64,000 nucleotides of DNA from positions 1,244,165 through 1,308,164 of the forward strand of contig NMRB01000005.1 in NCBI GenBank assembly GCA_002633025.1, written 5' to 3'. Under the pieces are notes generated by a model. The model searched no databases and was not told where the DNA came from. It worked only from the letters and a program-made list of their open reading frames with translations. This DNA comes from Notospermus geniculatus (Eukaryota > Nemertea > Pilidiophora > Heteronemertea > Lineidae). Below are positions 22,209 to 34,400 of the stretch, one piece after another; position 1 is the stretch's first letter, and every line of letters starts with the position of its first letter. The position numbers were made by a program, and so were the translations under genes.

Positions 22209-25200
22209 TCATTTCTTCCCCTGCTGGTGAGCTGGTGCTGTATTCTCCGCTGCGTCTCTGAGAAAAAAGAAAACAGGCATCAAATATACTGAATGTGGCA
22301 AAAGACAACAGCTCTCAAATTTGAGTACAACAGAAGACAGGAACTTTCAAATTTGAGCACGGAAGACACAACTTTGTACAGCTCCTGCCAAATCCAAAGA
22401 GAAGCAAGGGCAGTACGTTGTATAATTCATTCAATATGGAGGTTCAGATAACATTCCGAGTCTTGACTCTGACTCCAGAGGATTCCTTTTTTGGGAACTA
22501 CGTCATCAAGTACAACGGGGTTTTCCAAAGCAATGGTGTTTACTCATTCAGGAGAACGAATGGAACCCGCCTGGGTGGTAAATTTCTCTCCAGCTTGAAA
22601 AATCCGTATTTTAGAACGTCAGAGTCGGAGTCGGACCAGATCTTAACCTCGCTAATAAGTCTTTACTTACCCTCCATCCTGATCTTCATTCAGGTGTTTG
22701 TACAACTCTGCCTTGTTGCTGCCCTGATTCTCCAGACGACCATCAAACTCCGCGTGACGCTGGGAATGTATCGTGTTCACTCGTGATGTCCACAGACTTA
22801 GTAATGACATTGGACCTGAGAATGGAACAAAAGATGTTTGGGGTAGGGATTACAAGAGGTCACTCGCCTTATGAATTATGATGGAAACGAGGAAAGGGTT
22901 AACGGCCTTACAACACAATAGCAGAAATGTATGTCTCAGCGGGTTGACAATAGTAGTGGACAGCAGTGATAATAGTTGAGTAAACTGATGACCAGTGATG
23001 ATCACCTACGACTTGTGCCTACTTTTGGTAGATCGAGTCACAAATGTTCAATGTATTTCAATCGACAAGCCTACCTGATTTACCACCTGTGTTAAAACCG
23101 CTCGGCTTGAATTTCTTTGAGGGTGGTTCCTCTTTAACTGGTAACTTCTTACTATTATAATCTTCTTTCTCTCGTTCTGTCATTTTTTGATATCTAAAAA
23201 CGAAAGGGAGAGGGTCAAAAATCCCTTATAAACGACAATAAATAAACTGACAAGGCAGGGCACAACTTACCTTTCTAGATCTTTCCATGCAGGGTCCGCT
23301 TCGTTAGTCTCCATCTTTTCCTCCTTAATGACGACCTTTTCTTGACCTTTCTTGAGACCTTTCGGATCTATTTCCTGTTTCCTGCATAGGAGCAGGCATT
23401 CCAGTACGCGTTCGTGGGCTGGAGATGTCGTGGCATGCGCACGCACCAGTGCTTCAACCTCACTCCACATCTGGCGATACTGCTCCTCTCTGAAACAACC
23501 AGAAAGGTACGAGGTTGAATATTTCAAAATTCAACAAGATGTGTGGCAAAGTGGAAAATTCACACAAATATGGCACATCAGAGCTGACCGGCAGTGAAGT
23601 TCCCAGTCAGCAGTGTTTGGTGAAATCTTACCTCTTGGGTCCCTTTCCTCGACTTCCCGCCACAGTGATAGGTAACGCCTCATTTCGACTTTCCAACTCC
23701 ACGAGGTGAAAAATGGCTTTCTTACAGTCCAACACCTCCTCGTCTTCGAGTTTTTCTTTTACGATGAGTGACGGTAGCGGGTCGAGATGCTGGCATGAAA
23801 ACAGAAGGATGAGGAAATGTAACTTAGGAGAACAAATGAGCTGAATCTAGGTTTTCACGTGTTCATGCACTAAAATTACCTTGGGGTATCAGGAAAACGA
23901 AGATAGGGGATGGACAATCCTTCCCTCATTATAACCAAAACAGGTAAGTCGGTCTTTTCCCTTCTTGATATGACACAATGCAGTCACAGTGAAGACCACG
24001 CCTTCAGATTGGTTGAGAAATGGGGGGGGTCAGCAGACAAATAATCCCAGCCAATTCATCCATTGAGAAGCCAAGAAAAGTCAACTTACAGATGTCATGT
24101 TGAAGATGATCGAATCTCCAATAGTCATTGGCCAAACTCTCAGCATTCTTTCAATCTGAGCCTTCGCTGAAACAACAGATGGAATGTTTAGCAAAGTGTT
24201 CATTTCGAGAGTCAGAAGGGTGCAGTAGTGACATCAGCTCAAGCCCAACAAGTTGCCCCCCCCCCCAAGTTGGAAGTTTCAGCAAAGTCCTCAATAGTAT
24301 TTTAATTTAGACAGCGGATACTGAAGGCTGAATTTACAAAGGGTATCATGAGAAACAAGGAACCTTGAATTATCACACACAAAGTGCTTTCACAAAGTTT
24401 ACCTCGTTTTACTGGCAATTCGTCCGTCTCATCAACATCTATGGCTGGTGCCAGGCGATTTTCCCGCATAAACTCTCCAAAGTCCTGCAAGAAAATCAAA
24501 TGTAAATCCCATTGTTTCCTTACACACAGGAAAACCTGAATACATGTATTCCGTCGATTCTGAGGAGTGCAACTTCCTTAACTTACTGTGATTCTGTAAT
24601 CTGTCACTCTGCCTCCGCTTCCCTCACTAATGGATGGTGGATCCTCAAGAATGGACCGCGCCGTCGCCAGAACGTGAATGTAGATCTCTCCACCGTGGCT
24701 GGCCAACATGTGTGACATCACCCTCACACCAGTCCGACGTGGCTGTTCCAACATAACAGCTCGCCCTGAAAATAGTATTTGATATTCTGTACCTCGACTT
24801 CAGGATCCACCAGAATTGTGCAAGTCAAGTGATATTTTGGTCTTTATTTTTCATGTACATGTATACATTTATACTACTAACTGCAGCCTTTTCCAACCCC
24901 AAAGAGTAGTTCCAATGCAGTTCAAAACAGGCAATCTACGGAAAATGTACTTACCATTCAGTAAAAAGTTTGTCAAGCAAAGTGACGGCCGACCGTTAAC
25001 ATCTACAGGGGTCACGCGATAACCACCAGTGCAATGATGAAGTTCTGAATGTAAGATAAACGAGGAATGCCTTTTAGTAAATGGGGACCGTGATTTGAGA
25101 CCACATTTTCACAACAGTCAGAGTGAAAAAGATAGTAAATTGAGACTTATTTTGATCAACTTTTCATACCATTATAAAAATGGTGCCCGGAGTGGAGGGC

Positions 25201-28072
25201 GGTAGAGCGAAATGTCACCCCGAGAAAGCCATGTTGCCCGAGGCGCCAGCCGAGGGCAACATTGCTTTCGAGGGGTGACATTTCGCTCTACCGCCCTCCA
25301 CTCCGGGCACCATTTTTTATATCATACCGAAAGTCATCAGAGAGAAGTTCTCGTGGCGTTTATCATCACTCAAATGATCCGCATTGCGCTGCACCACGCC
25401 TGATGTAATGTCGATGCGGACCTAGATGAACGCACGACACTGGACCCACATCGGCGCCGTTCGCTTGCTCATTTCTTTGAAATTGTGAGCTAACGTGCGA
25501 CAAGGTTGGGCTATTGTGTTCAGGAAAATGTTAACAGTTACCCCATGCTGTTGATGATCACAAAAGCTGACAATATTGACTGGTATTTCGACAATTTTGA
25601 TTGCAAAACCGCCGTGTCATTTGAAGCGAGAAACAAAATGGCGGGCGTGGGGCCGCCTCGAAGCATTTTGCGGGAAAACATTCCAACCGGAAATATTTTC
25701 CGGGCGAACATGCCGAAATGTCCACCGCTCACGTGACCGCTCTCAGCCAATCACATTCACGGAAACTTACTTGAGGTACGATATAACACTTTATCCAGTT
25801 TGTAAACATGACAAGGAAATAATTTGGGAAGGAAGAACAGTTTGGAGGGGTCATAACGGTGCCCAAAGAACATACCTGCCGTATTTGATTTTGGTGTGCA
25901 CCATTTCAACGTAATAGTTTCTGAGTAGAGACCTTCCTTTGATGGAAAAATCAGGCCTTCTGCATTACCTATAAACAAATTAGTTAGAAACTGTAACACG
26001 AATCAATTTTTAGCATTGAAATGGGCAACAATTGGCAAATATACAGAATTTCTAAGATTTCTTCATTAAACAAAGAATCACATTATCCTACCTGACAAGA
26101 TGAGTTCTTTATGAGCATCCTTAGAATGCAGAAGTTCAACATCATAGTTGGCAGACGAACTGGCATTTTGTTCTTCCTAAACAACAGAGTAAAGCACAAG
26201 TATTTCAGCTGTGGAGCTAATCATCATGTTCTAAAATCTCCAAACTAAAGTGCACTCCTAAAGCTGGCAGGCAGCACAAACACAAATTCAGGTTACTAAG
26301 ATCGTCTCAGGCCATCTGCCACAAAATGTCACCCATAATGTGTAGTTCAGCACTTCCTACCTTCATAGGAATACCAGTAACAGTCGTTGAGGTGAGGTTG
26401 AAATGTCTCGAAGCTAACTGTATCAACTTGGAAGAAATGAATCGGCCCGATTGGCTGACGTGAACTTCATAGGAGAGGTTTGCAGAGAGCTGAAAAAGAG
26501 AACAAATGCATCCATTAACCGCAAAAATGTCCTGGCTGTGCAAAACAAGCAAAACTGACGAGATAAAGAGCAGAATGATACGTACATCTTGTTTATTCTT
26601 TATAGGCAGAGATGGCTCCTCTCCGACGGGACCGACTAGGATCATGTGAACTTCGCAATGGTGAATTGGCATAAGGCTGAAACACAGATAAGAACCTGAG
26701 GCTGGAAACAAACTGGGGTATGCAGATTGAAAGTTTGACAATCTTGCACAGAATTCAGCAACCACTTCCAATCTCTCTCAAGCCCGAACATGACAATCTG
26801 CTGGTACCAGTAGATGCATAAGGTGAAAGATTGTCTCCAAGTTCATGTAAAAGTAGCTGTTTTGTTTCGCAGATTTGGGTTCACCTACTTGTCAGTATTT
26901 GAAGCCAACTTGTTTTCTTGTTGAACAACTTCTGTCAGGCAATCAGCCAACATTCTATAGAAGTTTTCACTGAAATGAGAATTGAGGTGAATCAGAAACC
27001 TTCAAAAACTCAAGAAGCTCTTCGATGTTCAACTCAAATGGCAGGAAAAAAATATCCATGTTCACCTTTTGAGCGACGTAATGCATATTATCCGTCCCCG
27101 GTTTTTTACAGCCGAGTCTTGATCCGTGTGAGATGTGCGCATTTTCTGCTGGGTATCTGAAGGGTCACAGACAGCCTGGATTGCCTCTGTTAAACTGCTT
27201 ATCAGTTCTGTTGAGTTGCATTTTTCTGACTCGACAGGTGGACCAAGCTGAGCAAGTCCAGTCAGCAACTGAAAATAAACAATGAATCCATGACTCAGCC
27301 AGGAATAGAGCTCGCTGAGGTAACCATCTGCACTTTAGCTTTATTGGTACTGCATTAAGTTATTCAACTGGAGGAGCCCAAAGTCAAATACATGTATGGC
27401 TACCGATGGCTCTCAAAACGATGATGATGATGAGGTGACAGAACAATGCTTGAAAGATTTATGAAGTTCACAGCAAACATCCCACTGAATCAAAATGGAA
27501 AGAAACATAACGCACCTGTTGTGAATTCTGTTCTGATGGTTGCCATGTGTTCAAACTGGTACATGAAGAATCACAGACCATCACTTGCACCTGAAATAAG
27601 GATTTCATCCCGATCACTTTGAAGAGTTATGCTGCTTTCAATTAACACTTCAAAGACTGTGTACGGTTTCCTAACTTCTCAAGAAGATATACTGAAATAG
27701 AGCAGGGGCTGGGCAAGTTCCTCCCCATAAGCTGCCCAGCAAGTTCCGGGGGGGTATTTTAACAATCCTGCAAGGTAAAAAGGAGTTTTGAACAGCACAA
27801 AAATTAAATTGAACCTAAACAAACCTTACCAATTTATCCTCAGGATATATATCCCAGATTATTCGACAATATTCCAGAGCAGCTTCCACATTACAAGTCC
27901 ACATTGTCTTCGTTATTGGTGCAAGAGGAAGAAGTCCCGGCGCTCGGCCTTTTTGCAATACGTCAAAGTCCGTGCTCTGTTGCGATGATTCCATCATGGA
28001 TGCCCCATGATCCAACAGGATGACAGTCTTATGTGTGTGGGGGAAAAACAAGGTATCCTTCTCATCTGCCAT
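22209..28072 (-). CDS. INTS13: Integrator complex subunit 13 (Asunder)
   Basis: INTS13 is a nuclear subunit of the Integrator RNA-processing complex and forms a module with INTS10 and INTS14. Seventeen exons: 27830-28072, 27516-27590, 27066-27268, 26889-26969, 26586-26676, 26361-26489, 26092-26176, 25876-25968, 24955-25044, 24587-24765, 24403-24484, 24090-24166, 23632-23789, 23271-23489, 23075-23193, 22671-22815 and 22209-22257. All phases agree and give 705 residues, almost exactly the human length. Landmarks: HKTVILLDHGASM near the start, NRGRIICIT, STTVTGIPMK, ETITLKWCTPKSN, CLTNFLLNG, SHGGEIYIHVL, SILEDPPSISEG, DFGEFMRENRL, RGKGPKR and NKAELYKHLNED near the end. A basic KKFKPSG segment may serve as a nuclear signal. 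The last exon was placed from its acceptor and phase; it ends in AHQQGKK. Start ATG gives MADEKDTLFF. Confidence 0.97.
25173..25320. mobile_element. GC-rich perfect fold-back element in an INTS13 intron
   Basis: Arms of about 70 bp (ATGGTGCCCGGAGTGGAGGG.. with GAGCGAAATGTCACCCC) are nearly perfect complements around a loop containing GCGCCAGCCGAGG. It would form a very stable hairpin in INTS13 pre-mRNA, between exons 8 and 9. No clear target duplication apart from AT-rich flanks. Confidence 0.75.
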
Positions 28073-28324
28073 GTTCGTTTTTCTAACTCCCGGAATAGAT
28101 TTCCAAGATTCTACTGTCAGAATGATGTCGATGATGGTTCACACAGATCTGGTCTTTTGAAAATTATTCAGAACCAAACTGTTACATTGTATTCAGAAAA
28201 TTCATACCGGTACTGTAATAAAAATGAATGCATCATCATTAATCAACAAACTACCGCAACGCAACAAATTTCACTTCTGCTGTTCTGATGATCATGAATG
28301 ATGAAGTAGGCCTACCGGTAAGTA

Positions 28325-28928
28325 CACAGGCATTCGTAGCGCCATCTGTGAGGTCAGTGTAGTAGGAGTATATTACAGACAAGGCATTCATATGGTTTCA
28401 GATCCAACGGAAACAAACGTCTCGATCTCAACAAAAACAACAGAACGAAATCAAAATACACAATATTCATGGACTCTTGATTTCCGTCTTTGTATGTATC
28501 CTACCGATTATCCGAATAAACGACGTTTTCATATCAAAATCGTCACATTGTGTCCACACAGGCATGACAGGCTGCGCAAGACTGCTGTTGAGACTGCTTT
28601 GCACAGTGCGGGGTAGGAGCGCTATGTACGGTACGGTTTATCCAGATTGCCATTTCGCCGATTTTGGCAGGAGGCTTGTGTCCCGAAGTGGTGTGTCTGA
28701 ATTCAAAAGACGATTTTGATATGAAAACGTCGTTTATTCGGATAATCGGTAGGATACATACAAAGGCGGAAATCAGGAGTCCATGAATATTGTGTATTTT
28801 GGTTTCGTTCTGTTGTTTTTGTTGAGATCGAGACGTTTGTTTCCGTTGGATCTGAAACCATATGAATGCCTTGTCTGTAATATACTCCTACTACACTGAC
28901 CTCACAGATGGCGCTACGAACGCCTGTG
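28325..28928. mobile_element. hAT-like fold-back element, 604 bp, 8-bp target duplication
   Basis: Inverted arms of about 215 bp begin CACAGGCATTCGTAGCGCCA and end with the complement; the direct repeat GGTAAGTA flanks the element exactly (28317-28324 and 28929-28936). An 8-bp duplication suits the hAT superfamily. The centre (about 28545-28700) is unique. It lies about 250 bp upstream of the INTS13 start codon. Confidence 0.88.
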
Positions 28929-28936
28929 GGTAAGTA

Positions 28937-30919
28937 GGCTAGGCTTTAGCCCCAACATATCTTTAGGCCTACACTCATGGATGGCCTTCCCTACACTCAA
29001 CACTGCCAGTGTCACTACAATAACTACACTGTGTGTGATGATACCTGGTCATCTCATCTCATATTATACATTGTATATGCATATAGTCATCCATACACAG
29101 CCATGACAGCCTGCTGGTGCTGGTCTCTGGTGGTGCTTTTCCCTACCACCCGTTACCGGTAGGAGACAGTCAGACGGAGTCCGTTTTGGCTTTTGGGGAG
29201 ATGAAGGCCCTTCTGGGCTCCGAATATTGCACGGGCGGGTCAGCTGGGGAGATTGAATTCATGTACTAGGCCCTATGGCATTTATGAGAGTTCAGATCAT
29301 CGTCTGCGTCTGGGACAGTTTTGCTGTCCTGCTTGCATTTTTTATTTTGTAAGCTACAATCTGACCAATTCCACAGTAACCGTGGCATTAGCCGAAGACA
29401 AAAAAAATCGCCACAGGACATACGGGCCTGCATTTGCATGATTTGGGGACCTACCGGTATTAATTTTACTGAGAATGCAAGGGGTGCCCCCCCCCCCAGG
29501 TACTTGACACGTAACCAAGACAATGCCCCGCCCAAACCCAGTCTCTGGGTAGCCTATATGTTACTGGGGGGGGGGAGGCGGGGGGAAGGCGAGGCACATT
29601 ATATATATATACGGTATATGTTTATTTATAGACCCCCTGTGAACTCCCCGTAGGCCTACCCACTTTTTGAATAATCATCGGGGGGCAAGATTTTACTCCA
29701 AACCAAAAGCCCATCACCACAAGTGATGGACTCTTCCCGACGCCTCTGGGACATCTGGCAGATCAACAAAACCTCCCTATTAAGGACCCCTTTGGGACCG
29801 ACAGATGCTGTCCTTAATTGAGAGGTGTCCTCATTAAAGAGGTTGAAATGAACATGATAAATTGGGGACAGAAGTTTGGTGTCCTCTTGGCACAGACAGG
29901 TGTCCTTGGAGGCATGGTTCCATTCTGTACTTCCACGACGGATGCAAGTCTTCTCTCAATATCCACAAGAAATACAACACTGATCAAATACACTAATTTT
30001 AAAGAATAACTTATTCTTGAATAATAAAATATATATCACAGGATATAAAACAATTTTTTCTCCATTTACAATGAAATATATCCCAAAATAGATTCCTCTC
30101 TTCTAAGAGAGGATTCCTCTCTTGTCTATTTTTGATATATCGCAGACACTTCATGAACAATGAGAATCGCACGTTTACACTACAGACATACCATACATTC
30201 ACTCAATAAGCACCATCAGCAATGAATAAACTTCCATTTTGTCTGTCAAGTGTTCAGAAAAAAAAATCTGGTGGACTTTATACAGCAAAAGCATCACCGG
30301 TACTCTATTATTAGATCTATAAGGCCTACCAGGATTACTGTGATTTCTTACGCACAGGCCTACCATTACTGTGACCTGTGTCAAAGTAATAAAACAGAAG
30401 TTCTTTCTCGGCACAAAACAGAAATACAATTTACCTGACTAGCCAGCTTTAAGCATAACACATGTACGGCATGATAATCTTTAGGAAAAAGACACAAATC
30501 TAGAGTAGAACAAATATGGCTAATTCAGTTGCCCTACATCACCATGAAATTCATACAGAACACAATAAATCCAGTCTCAATCACTTGTACCGATATGGTA
30601 TCTTCCAACCTGTTGATCACTTGGTGCAAAGCAGTGCAGATCCTCCGGGGGTCTGGACCCCAATTCCCTCCCCGGCTTTGATTTTTGTTGGATTGGCCAG
30701 AAATTACATCTCAACACAATAAGGTGTCAAAATGTTCTGAGGGGGTGTCAATGGCTGCCAGAGTCCTTCCCAGAAAATTTCATGTGGCCACCATGCTGTC
30801 TACCCCTTGACTGGATCTGCCCCTGCAATGCATTTCTTGAGTGGCAACAGGACGAAGTCATGTCCTTGTCAGTGTCCAAGTGCAGCATTTGGAAGTGGTC
30901 CCAATGACCAGAAACTTAA
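28937..30919. other. Intergenic DNA between INTS13 and PTP genes
   Basis: No gene is seen. It has poly-C/poly-G runs (near 29490 and 29565), a TATATA stretch near 29605, a degraded copy of the CAGTGGAACC MITE near 29770-29910 and scattered TAGGCCTAC words. Confidence 0.6.
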
Positions 30920-31123
30920 AGGAGCACGGTATTGGATCTCAAATGCGTTATTTGACTGCCGACGTAGAGGGAGCCACCTAGCGGCAGTAAGACGAACTAC
31001 AAAAATGCATTACAAAATGTACGTAGTAAATCGGGTCAATTCGCCGACACGTAGTTAGCCCCTGGGTTGGAGAGTGGCGCGGTGGCGCCGGCTGTCGAGA
31101 AAAAGTGGCAATACCGTGCTCCT
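30920..31123. mobile_element. TTAA-flanked AGGAGCACGG MITE, copy 1
   Basis: Inverted ends AGGAGCACGGTATTG lie between two TTAA sites. The interior (ATCTCAAATGCGTTATTTGA, GCCGACGTAGAGGGAGC) is shared with 57356-57555. About 350 bp downstream of the PTP stop codon. Confidence 0.8.
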
Positions 31124-31471
31124 TTAATATCAAGGAATGAAAACAATAAAATCACAATTTCTTGGATGGATGAAGAGTTGCACCACATGTAGGCCTACCA
31201 GTATCACAGCCAAACAACATATGGTAAGCCTCAGATACAGAACTCCAAATTCAGGAAGTGTATAGATACGTGTAAATTAAAACTTCTCAACTTGTTAGTG
31301 GCACCCTGAACATTCCACATGACGGTGCTCTCTTCGGAACTGGATCGCACAAGGTTTCCCTTATGAATATTTCGATCACTATCATCCAGAAGGAAACTTC
31401 AATTCCATGGAACACGAACGTCACCCTTCATGAAATAGACGAAAACACCGGTATCTCAGTCGTGATTCTTC

Positions 31472-34400
31472 TTACTTAGCCCAAGGTGGTGGCCGACCTC
31501 CTTTTGGCTTGTCTGTTCTGTTCGGGAAAGCTGAAAATGAAAAGCGTTCAACGTTAAGAAGGTATCAGAAAAACGTTTAAATCAGCTACCGGTGAAACTG
31601 TTTTGATTGGTGGCCGGGTGCACATGGCAAGCTCTCGCAGGAACTACAGGTCAGTGTCTTACCTAAGATAAATGGTATCGGTGGATGTCGCGGTTCATCC
31701 CCTTTCATGTTATCTGTATGGATCAGCCAAAGAAGAGGAAAGCAGTGAGTTAGTAGAAACGCGTGCTAGGCCTATGGTGGTGAATGAAGCAGAGTGTTTA
31801 TAGACTGCGTTGGATCTTCCACACTGGGTGTGCTACAGGATGTGTGAGACTGGTACTCACGATAGGGGCCTATATAGTATGGTTCATGCTCGAGTTTATG
31901 GTAGCGTTGCATTGTAGGTTGTTGCATATCAATTGCTGACTACAGGTTGACTGTCATTACACTGAAGGACTCAAGCTACAAGCCAAAGCAACTACGGTAC
32001 ATGTATTACACTAATATCTCAGGCCACTCACCCAATGATGAGATATCTGCAGATTTGGAACTTCCAACTTGGAACTGAAAGAAATGTGAAAGAAATACAT
32101 TAACACAAACAGTAAGCGCCGACCATTTCAGGGATACCGGTAATCTGATTTCCAAACCCCTGATTTCCAAACCCTGATTGGTGAAGTGAATTTACCTGTA
32201 TGCTAAACTGACCTAAATGCTTCAGATCACACTCACTGTGAACACAGCTTTCCACTTTAGTGCCAGCCATATTTTGACATCACCGGGTATGATGCGGACT
32301 GTCGCGTCCTGGTTTCCCGGTTTATGTTCCCTCTTTGGTGTCATGACATCATCGTAACATAAACCTTTGGCATTCTAACAGTCGTCTCATGAACCACCTC
32401 ACCTGTCTCAGTCACCGGGGTCACATCATATAACTTCACAGGAACTGGTGGTCGCTCATCATCAAGACTATCCCTCGAAGACCAGGACGTAGCACCATTC
32501 GCAGGTTGAGAAGAAGACGAGGACTTATAGGAGACCACCTGTGGGGAAGAGCCAGGATTATTTACAGGATGGAAGGTCTGAGAATCGGACGGGGAACGGT
32601 AGAATGTTGAGTCAGGAGTGGATGTATTTCTGCGTTGGTTTTTTGGCGAGGCAAGAAAAGGAGCGGATAATTTCCTACGAGAAGTTTTGGGAGACCCCTC
32701 AGTGGATGAAATCATGCCCCCCAATAGTCCATTGAGCAGAGATGATGAAATGGATCTGAAGAAGTGGGTGCCACGGGGAGCATCTGTTTGGTTTCTCACA
32801 GGGAGACTAGGAGGAATGGACTCGGATGTACTTCTACCAGGAGATTTCAGAGCAGTTTGTGAATCAGCCTTTGGAGGAAGGTCACAGGAACTACTTTCAT
32901 TTTCGAACGCAATATACTCATAATCATCATCGTCCACAATAACAGTTGTTGATGAAGATGTGTCTGGAATTATGGGGATGGTAGCAGATACATTGGACTG
33001 TGATAGGGTACAGTGTGGTTTATTATTGGAAACTGGATCTATACTAGAGGTTGTAAAAGGCACAGGTTTACTAAGAGGAGGATCTTGACTTGTACCAAAG
33101 CTGCTGGGGAGATTTATTGATTCCAAGGGAGGAACACCACTACCGATACGTAGCTGAGAAGTTAAGCCATGGTTAGGATGGTCACTGTTTGCTGTGACTT
33201 TTGTTTTAACCTCCTGAAATAGGAACAGGGAGTCAACAGGTGATGAAAACACTTTCAGGCGTGTCACACTTTAGTCACATGACCTCAGACAATGGCGCCG
33301 ATCTCCGGTTGCTTTGTCATCCGACATCGACCAACAATGATCGCTGACAGATGGCAAAGTAACATCTCTCAATCGAAGTGTAAAGCGGCCTAATTTCACA
33401 ACCTGAGAAGCAAGCCTAACTACAGGTTAATAAGAGAAAATCTACATCATATGTCTATCACTAGAAATTTTTCAACCACTTACCGAACTGCTCTGGTCCT
33501 GTTTGAAAGACAATTACTGAGTTTAATTGTTTTAATGAATCACAACACGATTTTGGGTACTCCCATCTCCAACGCAGAGGTCAGATGGTTTCACCAAGTG
33601 GAGCAAACCAAATAGTACACGGAACGCCATACCTCTGGACTAGCGAGATTGGGTAACCTCCTGACCAAAACTGAAGTCTTGGTAAAGCTGCACTTGTCAG
33701 GTACTCAATGAGCAGCTCATTCATCCTTTCAGACTAATCAAGATGACAAAAGCGACCATCTTGAACCACCAAGGGTTCCTATCGCTTTGCCTTCGGACAA
33801 CTCTGGAGCATAGTCCGAAGGCGAAGTGATCGTAGGCCTTAAAATTTCAAGATGAAAAGTGACATATAACAAAGATTGATAGTTGGTCCTTATGCGGACA
33901 CTGTGTCCCTGTAGGGTGTGTATCTGGAATCCGCTGCAACAGTACTCACCGAATAGAGGCTATCTAGATCTGGGTTGTCCTGTTTATCTGTTGTCTCATC
34001 AGCTCCTAAAGAAAACAGAAATAATGAAATGATTGCTACCTGTTGAACAAACAGTAAAGAAAGCTTGTCTTTCTTTTGTATTTGTAGGCTATTTGTATTT
34101 CAGTCAGGGCCAAAGCCACAGCATTATTGGCCCTGGTAGGTACGGAGGAGGCCATCTCAAGCTACTCATGTTCCTCACTTGGATGGGGTCTTTTACTTGC
34201 CCTTGCAAAGAAACAAGGTACATGCCACCACGGCTTACTGTCCCATGCAACGGACGTGAAGAGCCGGGAATGAAATCCCATATGGCCCAGGCTGGATTCG
34301 AACCCGGGACCTGCCGCTTGCTGAGCGGACGTGATAACCACTCAGCTCTCTGGGCTCCTTGTCTTTCTTTCAAAACAAGCTTGAAACACCACCACCATTG

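Noticed and set aside
22418-22786. Plus-strand open frame of 122 codons.
   Set aside because: Half of it is antisense to INTS13 exon 16 and the rest shows no recognisable protein.
32541-32923. Plus-strand open frames opposite the PTP tail exon.
   Set aside because: The minus-strand frame has splice phases and motifs that fit the phosphatase; these are antisense shadows.
33779-33826. Small hairpin GCCTTCGGAC..GTCCGAAGGC and a similar piece near 905-955.
   Set aside because: They look like relics of one repeat family, but ends and target duplications could not be defined, so they are not listed as elements.
34280-34358. Possible tRNA gene on the minus strand (GGTTCGAATCC box).
   Set aside because: The tRNA-like head continues into a body that recurs near 62370, and the acceptor stem is not complete; a SINE explains it better.
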